DNA of 64,000 bases from the NCBI RefSeq assembly GCF_964355755.1, contig NC_092671.1, forward strand, positions 4,291,001 through 4,355,000, written 5' to 3'. Below are positions 56,931 to 64,000 of the stretch, piece after piece. Origin of the DNA: Antedon mediterranea (Eukaryota; Echinodermata; Crinoidea; Comatulida; Antedonidae). The position numbers were made by a program, and so were the translations under genes. The stretch's first letter is position 1; the number at the start of each line of letters is the position of its first letter. Under the pieces are notes generated by a model. It was not told where the DNA came from and made no database searches. It saw only the letters and a program-made list of their open reading frames with translations.

Positions 56931-58436
56931 TATTAGTTTATGTTTTTTCCACATTCTGAAAAGGTGTTCTTTACGTTTCAAGATAGCTCTAATTTCATGG
57001 TCAAACCATGGCGGCATTTGGCGTCTGAATGTTTTGATGGGGACAAGATCGCGGAGGGCGGCGTCAATTAAATCGTAAAAAACAGTAACACAATCATCAA
57101 CATTGTCTTCGGTATTAATGATATCAAAAGGAACTTTGTCGAAATGATCAATAAGGTCGCTGTTATTAATTGCTTTAAAATTATAAGATTTTCTATGTAA
57201 TCTATTATGACTAATATTGGCAACATAAAAATTTAAAGACAATATAAGAGAGCGATGGTCAGAAGAAAAAATATCTTGACCAACAACAATGTCAGAAATA
57301 AGTTCCTTAGAATTGCATAAAATTAAATCAAGAATATTATTGTTACATGTAGCCGTAACATTACATTGGATCAAATTAAGACCGTTCAACAAGCTGTTAA
57401 TGAATAGTTCACCAATTGAATTTGTGGATGCTGATCCCGTACCATCAGTTGTCCACTTAATGTTGGGAAGGTTAAGATCTCCTACCAAGATGAGTTGATG
57501 CCGGAGGTAAGTAGACATTGCATCTTCAACCAATTGGGCGATTTTTAAAATACTCTCACGATTGCTGTTTGGTGCTCTATAGACGACTCCGATAAGTACA
57601 ACTTTACTTTTACTCATTTTGATTTCAGTCCATAGTAATTCCACATCTTTATGTTCAAGATGGACCAATCGTCTCGATTTAAACTTGTTGGAGGTAAGCA
57701 ACATAATTCCGCCTCCCCTTCTACCATCGTTTCTGTCTTTCCTATGTGTGGTGAAACCAGGACAGTATAATTCTGAGTCGGAAACAAATGAATTGAGCCA
57801 TGTTTCAGAGAAACAAACGAAGTCAAATGAATTATTTAAAAGATGACCTTGCAATTCAGAGTTGTATACATCTAGTTTATTTTTTATGCTTCTAATGTTC
57901 TGATAGTAGAGCTCAGGAGTGTTGTTGTTATTGTTTTGATTTTGATGACTGGACGTGGTAGAGCATGTGGAATTCAAAACATGTTGACCGATCGTTGGTC
58001 CGGGATTGACTTCGATGTCGCCACACTTGATAAGCGTAGGTTGAAAAGTTGAGACACAAGATCTAGCTGAAAAGTATGGAACTCTGGCACCACTGTATTT
58101 GAGATGAGTAGTACCATTGTTCCTACAGCGTCTACAATCGAGTAGGCCGGCAATTTCAGGCTGAATGCCCAGCCATTGTTCATAACAAAGGTGGACATCG
58201 GTATTAATTGTTGTGTGCAGGTGTGTACAGCAATGCACAGTGAGGCCTAGCAAGTTGTGAATGATTAGAGGTAAATAATCGTCAAACTGCATAAACTTAC
58301 GTCCGTTGATACATTGCACAGTGTTTATATTTGCTTCAGGATGATATGTGCTGGTTTTTAAGATGAAATTATATCTTAGATGGCATATAAAAAAACACAG
58401 ATAGAGAACGTAATGAGAACGACGTGTACTGGCCAT
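56892..58436 (-). CDS. LINE ORF N-terminal part: leader, 2A-like peptide and APE endonuclease (514 codons)
   Basis: Residues 1-139 form a Cys-rich leader with a hydrophobic start (YVLYLCFFICHL) and a CRRCRNNGTTHLKYSGARVP patch. Residues 140-147 are DIEVNPGP, matching the 2A consensus D(V/I)ExNPG|P. An Asn/Ser/Gln-rich linker follows. From residue about 177 an endonuclease/exonuclease/phosphatase-fold domain carries NIRS, SETW, YRAP, GDLN and SDH motifs. The frame ends at a premature stop near 56892 because of a frameshift; the ancestral ORF ran on into the RT. In known elements 2A causes ribosome skipping between Gly and Pro, separating leader from EN-RT. Whether that happens here is inference. 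Confidence 0.88.
   Translation of the reverse strand: MASTRRSHYVLYLCFFICHLRYNFILKTSTYHPEANINTVQCINGRKFMQFDDYLPLIIHNLLGLTVHCCTHLHTTINTDVHLCYEQWLGIQPEIAGLLDCRRCRNNGTTHLKYSGARVPYFSARSCVSTFQPTLIKCGDIEVNPGPTIGQHVLNSTCSTTSSHQNQNNNNNTPELYYQNIRSIKNKLDVYNSELQGHLLNNSFDFVCFSETWLNSFVSDSELYCPGFTTHRKDRNDGRRGGGIMLLTSNKFKSRRLVHLEHKDVELLWTEIKMSKSKVVLIGVVYRAPNSNRESILKIAQLVEDAMSTYLRHQLILVGDLNLPNIKWTTDGTGSASTNSIGELFINSLLNGLNLIQCNVTATCNNNILDLILCNSKELISDIVVGQDIFSSDHRSLILSLNFYVANISHNRLHRKSYNFKAINNSDLIDHFDKVPFDIINTEDNVDDCVTVFYDLIDAALRDLVPIKTFRRQMPPWFDHEIRAILKRKEHLFRMWKKHKLIHFKNISLRPEKR
57996..58019 (-). other. 2A-like ribosome-skipping motif (DIEVNPGP)
   Basis: The eight codons read D-I-E-V-N-P-G-P, preceded by TLIKCG. 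All positions of the D(V/I)ExNPGP consensus are met. Such sequences are known in viral polyproteins and in APE-type non-LTR elements of trypanosomes, sea urchin and other invertebrates. Confidence 0.9.
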
Positions 58437-58449
58437 TGTATCTTTTTAT

Positions 58450-58460
58450 CATACATATCA
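58450..58460. repeat. Target-site duplication of the LINE, right copy
   Basis: CATACATATCA, identical to 54989-54999. Confidence 0.85.
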
Positions 58461-59178
58461 GGCCAAGGAAAAATGATTGATACGCGTACAATATATACAA
58501 ATACAACAGTGTTCACCGCCAAACAAAAAATCCATATTACTGCAGACATTTTAACAGATCTTGAGAGAATACCGAATCCACTTCCTATAAACCAATAAAG
58601 TTTACAAACTGCTATGTAACGTTCAATAGAAAGCAAAAAAATCGTGTAAAACTCTTACGTGCCCGGCACAAGTACGGAAACAATAAAACAGTCCACAATC
58701 CAAGTTATTCATTTCCACTTTATCAATCGTATAGTTTACCGGTATTAGATCTTCGCTTATCCATATTTTAATTGGTGCCAAAATTAAAATCATAATATCA
58801 GCTAATGCTAAATTTGCTAGATACACGTAAACTGGTTTGTGCAATTTACTCACCATAACGATAAATGCCATTATGTTGTTGACAATGCCAAAAGCAGCAA
58901 CAACAGGAGTAATATAGTTAATCAAAATCCTCTCAAAGTCACTAGGAAGGAACATATCAATGTATGTATCAAATAGACTCGTTTTAGATGTTAAATTCTC
59001 GTGTTCGGATGCACCATAGGATACATTGTCGACTGCAAGTGACATTTCTTTGTTTTAGAAGAATTCCCACAAAAATTACAATACAAGAAAACGTGAACGG
59101 TAACGATGATTGAAGTAAGACGCCAGTGACCTGATAACAAATGCTGTACAAAATCTCTCATACAGTCCTAATGCTGGT

Positions 59179-59489
59179 TTGTCAGAATTCTATTGAGTAG
59201 AGGGACGTGTTCAAACTTACAGTGTACACCTATTTTATAGTTCAGATGACAATAATAAAATGTGGGCGTTACTATGCACAATCGTGATTTTAAAATATAT
59301 TGGTATACGGTGGTTTTACTAAACTTAACGTATCATATTCAAATGTAGACGTGACGAATGAGAATTTAATTCAGAGAATTAGTTATCGGTGGAATGTAGC
59401 CACACCTATTTACCACCAATAAGGAAAAATGACTTTAATTATAATGATATGTACTTGATAAACAGGCCATCGTTGTTGTTTAACAATAT
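59179..59489 (-). promoter_or_regulatory. Upstream block of the split GPCR pseudogene
   Basis: Appears identical to 46085-46395, including TATAAAATAGG on the minus strand. The promoter region is intact although the gene behind it is dead. Confidence 0.6.
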
Positions 59490-59523
59490 ATATTTTTATT
59501 TAATATCTTTAGGCACATGTGGC

Positions 59524-59819
59524 AAAAGATTACCAACAGTAAATTATAATCACTGTCCTATCAGACAGGTGGTAATCCCTCTGATACAGGAGATATTTTG
59601 TGAACCAGTTAACCGGGGTAACCTCATACACGTCTCGAATGATGAACTGGGTTCTTTAAAGTGCACACAGGTTATAACTGTGTACACTGGACCTATGGTT
59701 TATAGTCCTTATCCGAGGAGACTTGTTCCACCACCAGAACTAGGAGCGATTCAGCCTCGAACCATTGCCGATGTTGTTGGCTCTTTAGGTAACCGATCGG
59801 CCATTTGACTCGCGGATGA
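59524..59819 (-). mobile_element. tRNA-derived SINE-like element, duplicate of copy 3
   Basis: Same sequence as 46430-46725, with A-box TGGCCGATCGG and B-box GGTTCGAGGC on the minus strand. Duplicated with the unit and not a separate insertion. Confidence 0.7.
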
Positions 59820-60748
59820 CTAAAATACACTCACTTCTATAACACATACAGCATATTACAATATTTAAAAGCATTTTTTAAAAATAAGGTTAAACATATA
59901 TAAATACAAAAATGTAAAATTATTCTTTTACATAAATGCTAATTTGTTATTAATATATAGGCCTAGTAAACCTAAGAAAAAATTGCGACTTTATCTAAAT
60001 GAACATCATAACAAACAGACTACATAATTTTAGGTATGAATATCAGTTTCGAGGCATTTCATAACATCAGACCCAAAGATGCAATCTGACCATCGCATGA
60101 TCCTCGTTTTTTATTTCTTCGAAAAAAATGATAAATACAATTGTTTGTACGCTTTAAAGTTTCCTTATATGGATAGTGGTGTATGCTGATAGGCTTACAT
60201 CACCATTATTTTATTTCCGCTATGTCGGGAAAGAAACAATTAAGCATTATTTTTTACAAATTTATTCATTATTTTTTTACAAAAAAAATAAATTAAAAAA
60301 AAAATATTTTACTTATCATATGATGTGCAGGATGTAATATAATCTTAGGATCACAGTCATTATTACATAACTACATAATCGGAGTTCGTGATAATCCTAT
60401 GATGTACGGTAATCTGAGTATAAAAACGGTGTCATATAAAAGTCACACAATCTGTGAAAAATGTTTCCTTCTTAGATGTAATACTAGGATCGGATGCTTG
60501 ACGATTTGCTACCTGTACGGAATTTACTTAAAGCATAAAGTATACCAAAGAATATTATAAGAATGAGAGCAATCCGCAATTTCTCTGCCACACTAATGTT
60601 TCGCAGAGTCATAATAATTAACTGGCTCTGGTTTTCCGTGGAGTAGGGCATCGACAAGTTTTTGTGGCGGTTATACTAATCTAAGCCCGGACAAAGGGGT
60701 TTTATGATAAAAATGTTATCAACTATACATATGCTAACATCATGTTAA

Positions 60749-61059
60749 ATGCCACATCATCATTGTCACCATCTTCAAACGTCACTATCCTTATCACCAT
60801 ACCCTCATCATTGTCACCATTATCATTTTCATCATCATCATTGCCACCATCGTCAAACGTCACCATCTTCATCATCATTGTCACTATTACCATTGTCACC
60901 ATCATCGTTTTCACCATCATCATTGTCACCATTGTCAAACGTAATCATCCACATCATCATTGTCACCATCGTCAGACTTAACCATCCTCGTCACCATTGT
61001 CACCATTATCAACGTCATCATCCTCGTCATCATTATCATGGTCACCATCTTCATTGTTG
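60749..61059. repeat. CATCATTGTCACC minisatellite, duplicate of copy 2
   Basis: Same length and sequence as 47655-47965. Minisatellites normally mutate fast, so the unchanged length supports a very recent duplication or an assembly duplicate. Confidence 0.9.
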
Positions 61060-61156
61060 GCATTCACACGGTGTTTGATAAAGAAAGACAATTTTTCATT
61101 TATTTTTTTGCACAAATAATTATTAACCAAAAGCAACTGGAAATAAAGCCTAATAT

Positions 61157-61434
61157 TTAAAGATGTATTGTCCCTTAAAAACATGAAAATGGATTTTGTA
61201 TAGGCCATTTTGTAGTTATAACAAAGTTAATCACTTCCATAGAAAAAAACCCGAAAAAATATGATTTCACTTACAAAATGACAAAATAAACAATTCAATT
61301 CAATCAGAAACTCACTGACTTCCAGCCAATTTGACTATTTAAAAAAAAATTACAGTTTTCAGGTAAATAATCCAGGTAATAACAATTATGTGACATTAAA
61401 ATGGCATATAAAAAAAGGGACAATACATCTTTAA
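61157..61434. mobile_element. TTAA-ended MITE, duplicate of 48063-48340
   Basis: Same 18-bp terminal inverted repeats and interior as 48063-48340. Confidence 0.8.
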
Positions 61435-61962
61435 TAAATTTAATTATAAACATTAATTTTTCTATACAATAATAAAACAATTAAACAGTCCATTAAGCAG
61501 ATTTACTGGATTTTACGTTTTGTATAGAATACACTTATATTTATGTTAACGTTATCCTCTTCCATTCCCTATGAAGGTACGTATCTATAAACGCATCAAA
61601 TACAGATGGAAGTGAAATTTTGTTTTAAATGGTTTCTAATGTTAATAACAATAGAAGTAATAATGAAGTGGGTCCTTCTTGAAATAAAAGTCAAAGATAC
61701 ATTATAAGGACGATAATTGTGATTTCTTATGCACTTTTAGAGGTGCAGTATTTTTAAAAGCAATGACAAAAAGTATTGCAAGACGTTCATAAGTAAGACT
61801 GAAACAAGTTTAGACGTAAATATGTTGAAATGAAATTATTCATTAATTAATGTTTTTAAAAGATTTAAAAATATACGGTAATCTATCATGTTTGCTAATG
61901 AAGTAAGTAATAATTTTAATTCCGGCATAGATTAAATAAAAGTAAAGTATAAATTGGTAAAA

Positions 61963-63018
61963 TCATCTAATCAATCTCGTTCGAATTCTTCTGTAGAAAA
62001 CGTCAACAAACTCTCGTCTAAAACCGTCATTCACTACATTATATATCAAAGGATTTACAGCAGAATTTAGAAATGTTAAAAATCGACAAATATTTAAAAA
62101 TAAACTATCACGCGATCCAAGAATGTTAGTAAAGTATAATATTCCAAACAAATAAAGTGGTTTCACAAGGGCAACATAGACTGTGAATGTCACACAAACT
62201 GTCCAGAATATTTTCCTTTCAGATTTAGAACGTGGGTCGTTCTCACGTGAATTTGATACTATGTTGAGGGATTTTCTTATAGAATAGAGCATAAGTGAAT
62301 ATAAAATTACCATACTTATAATTAGCAACATATTCACAGTTACGTTCAAAATCAACAAAATTAAATAGAGTTTATTGTATCTTGGATGAATACCACATAT
62401 AGTTGCACGATTTGTAATACCTCTATACATATCAGGCCATGGAAGAATAATAGAAACGCGTATAGCATACACAAAGGCTAAAGTGTTCACAGACAAACCG
62501 AAAATCCATATAACTGCACACATTTTAACGGATCTTGAAGGAGTACCAAATGCACTTGTTTTATATTCAATAGGTCTGCAAACTGCCATATAACGTTCAA
62601 TGGAAAGCCAAAAAATCGTTAAAACTCCTACATGCCCGGCACAAGTACTGAAATAATCAAACTGTCCGCATTCAAAGTTGTGAAATTCCGCTTTATCAAT
62701 TTTATAGTTTACCGGTATCAGATCTTCGCTTATCCATATTTTAATTGGTGCCACAATTAAAATGATCGTATCAGCTATTGCCAAATTGGCTAGATACACG
62801 TACGCTGGTGTGTGTAATTTACTCACTATAACGATAAATGTCATTATGTTGCCGACAATGCCAAATGCAACAACAACAGGAGCAATACAGTTAATCAAAA
62901 TCCTCTCGAAGTCACTAGGAAGGAACATATCAATGTATACATCAAATAGACTCGTGTTAGATGTTAAATTCCCGTGTTCAGATGCACCATAGGATGTATT
63001 GTCGACCGAAAGTGACAT
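61963..63018 (-). CDS. Class A GPCR, intact, intronless, 351 aa; identical to 48869-49924
   Basis: ATG 63018. The encoded protein is the same residue for residue as the receptor at 48869-49924 (N57, D83, C117, ERY 141-143, NPLIYNVVNDGF, RRIRTRLIR tail). Promoter, SINE, MITE and minisatellite flanks are duplicated with it at a constant offset of 13,094 bp. If the duplication is real in the genome, this is a functional second gene of the same specificity. Confidence 0.92.
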   Translation of the reverse strand: MSLSVDNTSYGASEHGNLTSNTSLFDVYIDMFLPSDFERILINCIAPVVVAFGIVGNIMTFIVIVSKLHTPAYVYLANLAIADTIILIVAPIKIWISEDLIPVNYKIDKAEFHNFECGQFDYFSTCAGHVGVLTIFWLSIERYMAVCRPIEYKTSAFGTPSRSVKMCAVIWIFGLSVNTLAFVYAIRVSIILPWPDMYRGITNRATICGIHPRYNKLYLILLILNVTVNMLLIISMVILYSLMLYSIRKSLNIVSNSRENDPRSKSERKIFWTVCVTFTVYVALVKPLYLFGILYFTNILGSRDSLFLNICRFLTFLNSAVNPLIYNVVNDGFRREFVDVFYRRIRTRLIR

Positions 63019-63078
63019 TTCTTTGTTTTCCCCACTGAATTGCTAACAAAATACTGTACACAATCTCCCAAAACAGTC

Positions 63079-63354
63079 CTAATAATGGTGCTTTGCCAGA
63101 ATTCTTTTTAGTAGAGGGACGCGTTCAAACTCACACTACATCTAGGCTATATAACAGGTCCAGATTCTACTGACAATGATAAAATGTGGGAGTTACTATG
63201 CACGAACGTGAAATGTACTGTACTGTAGGTTTTTACTAAACTCAACATTGTATCCTATTCAAAATAGACTTGACGAATGTAAATTGAATTCAAAGAATAA
63301 TGTTAGCGGTGAAATGAAGCCACACCTGTTCACCGCCAATTTTGTACTGTATTG
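63079..63354 (-). promoter_or_regulatory. Upstream block with TATA-like motif of the 61963-63018 GPCR
   Basis: Copy of 49985-50260. GTTATATAGC on the minus strand (plus 63146-63154 GCTATATAA), about 130 nt before the ATG. Confidence 0.55.
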
Positions 63355-63383
63355 TTTACCGTTGATATAATAAATGTTGAATG

Positions 63384-63489
63384 TTGTGTAGTCCTTATCC
63401 AAGAAGACTTGTTCCACCACCAACTATAGGAGCGTGTCGGCCTCGAACCCATGCCGATGATATTGTTGGCTCATTAGGTAAACCTAGAA
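63384..63489 (-). mobile_element. tRNA-derived SINE-like element, partial, duplicate of 50290-50395
   Basis: Same truncated SINE as 50290-50395, with the B-box word GGGTTCGAGGCC on the minus strand. Confidence 0.6.
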
Positions 63490-64000
63490 CAAATTGCAAC
63501 ATGTAAATGAAAATGAAACAAACAAACAGATGATAGACCCCTCTGCAACTTTAATTTATGAATATTAGTTTCGAGGCATTTCATAACATCCGACCCAAAA
63601 TTGCTATCTGCGGACCGACCTCGTTTTTTATTTCTTTGAAAAAATTGATAAATATAATTGTTTGTACGCTTTAAGCTTCCTTATATGGACATTTTTGTAA
63701 ACATCGCCATAATTTTATTATCTGATTTCCGCTATGTGGGAAAGAAACAATAAAGTAGTGTTATTTTTTAACAATTTTATTTACTTCTTATACTTTCTTA
63801 CCATATGATTTGCCTTGCTTAAACATAACTTAGGATGAGAGTATTACATTTGTTTTAGTTTTTCTTTTACAATTACCTGACTTCATTAACAGAAATATAA
63901 ATGTCAATATTTATTGTGTAAAAAGAAAGACTTAACAAGAGAAAAACCACTATAAGTTGTAGGTCTATCATATTGTTGATTAGTTATATCGTCCTATATA

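Larger units (their letters stand above)
55000..58449 (-). mobile_element. APE-type non-LTR retrotransposon (CR1/L2-like), 3.45 kb, with 2A-like motif
   Basis: Flanked by the 11-bp duplication CATACATATCA. The 3' end (left) is an A-rich tail on the minus strand (AAAATAAAATAAAATAAAAA). Reading the minus strand: N-terminal ORF part from ATG 58436 with DIEVNPGP at 57996-58019, then an APE endonuclease (YYQNIRSIKNK, CFSETWL, GVVYRAPNS, LVGDLNLPNIKW, NILDLILC, SSDHRSL), then a reverse transcriptase (NYRPISILPTISKLFERV, HGFVPNRSYETNL, DFSKAFD, SGVPQGSILGPLLFNLYVND, MFADDLK) and C-terminal region. Frameshifts near 56930 and 56195 (the latter 1 nt, just before RT motif A) make this copy inactive. The 5' UTR before the first ATG is only 13 nt, so it may be slightly 5'-truncated. 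Confidence 0.93.
54753..59045 (-). pseudogene. GPCR pseudogene (duplicate of 44938-45951) split by a LINE
   Basis: 58623-59045 repeats the first ~130 codons of the 44938-45951 receptor, then a 1-nt insertion (ATCGTGTAAAACTC versus ATCGTTAAAACTC) shifts frame at TM3. 58461-58630 continues through ERYIAVCKLYW to WPDMY. The LINE at 55000-58449 interrupts at this point, and 54753-54999 carries GISNRATICDINHDK to SERKI. A 3-nt loss removes the Arg of WPDMYRG next to the insertion. Homology ends at 54753, before TM6, so TM6, TM7 and tail are missing: a 3'-truncated duplication. Several substitutions relative to the parent cluster here, while sequence right of 59045 is almost unchanged. Confidence 0.93.
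54753..64000. repeat. Recent segmental duplication of 45119-50906 (interrupted by the LINE; runs off the window)
   Basis: From 59045 to 64000 every landmark lies exactly 13,094 bp after its counterpart in 45951-50906 (GPCR start, SINE, minisatellite, MITE, GPCR end). I found one base difference near the window end (GATTAGTTATA versus GATTAATTATA at 63981-63982). Left of the LINE the offset is 9,635 bp, the difference being the LINE plus its target duplication and small indels. The left breakpoint is at about 54753. Confidence 0.92.

Noticed and set aside
45119-64000. The large direct repeats as LTRs of a giant element
   Set aside because: They contain host-type receptor genes, have no TG…CA ends or primer-binding site, and the interior is a mixture of unrelated repeats; a segmental duplication fits.

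Overview
The window is animal nuclear DNA. Two recognisable genes are split by introns with GT/AG borders, and the sequence is strongly AT-rich, full of retrotransposon debris, MITEs, SINE-like repeats and minisatellites. Recurrent AGGCCTA words, a non-LTR element with a 2A-like peptide and a tandem family of intronless rhodopsin-type GPCRs suggest an echinoderm or related marine deuterostome. That assignment is inference.

Layout. (1) 1-10893, minus strand: the 5' half of a DENND5-type (Rab6IP1) Rab exchange factor gene, five exons with a ~7.5 kb first intron that holds a dead LINE 3' end and several MITEs. (2) 14366-19362, minus strand: a complete nine-exon CDC37 gene (Hsp90 co-chaperone, 401 codons plus stop when spliced), with a 40-bp minisatellite, a palindromic MITE and a tandemly repeated copy of the exon-4 splice edge in its introns. 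(3) 19870-64000: an array of one family of single-exon class A GPCRs. Four look intact (24065-25129 on +; 28739-29791, 38621-39688, 48869-49924 on -), and 61963-63018 is an identical second copy of the last. One is probably damaged (44938-45951), two are clear pseudogenes (20986-21994; 54753-59045), and at least seven are short relics.

The array grew by local duplication. Each unit carries a shared upstream block with a TATA-like motif (130-210 bp before the ATG in most intact members), and several also carry the same tRNA-type SINE, a TTAA-ended MITE and a CATCATTGTCACC minisatellite on the 3' side. The last event is a ~5.8 kb duplication (about 45119-50906 copied at 54753-64000, running off the window) that is nearly identical. 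One copy was then hit by a 3.45-kb APE-type LINE (55000-58449) flanked by an 11-bp target-site duplication. That LINE's ORF contains a DIEVNPGP 2A-like motif before its endonuclease. Other mobile debris includes an L1/Tx1-type LINE (51770-53800), CR1/L2-like LINE fragments (7141-7800, 41800-42000, 43463-44260) and a DIRS-like RNase H fragment (41245-41760).

The two housekeeping genes and the receptor array have no evident functional link. The receptors probably act as cell-surface peptide or chemosensory receptors, but no ligand can be read from the sequence.
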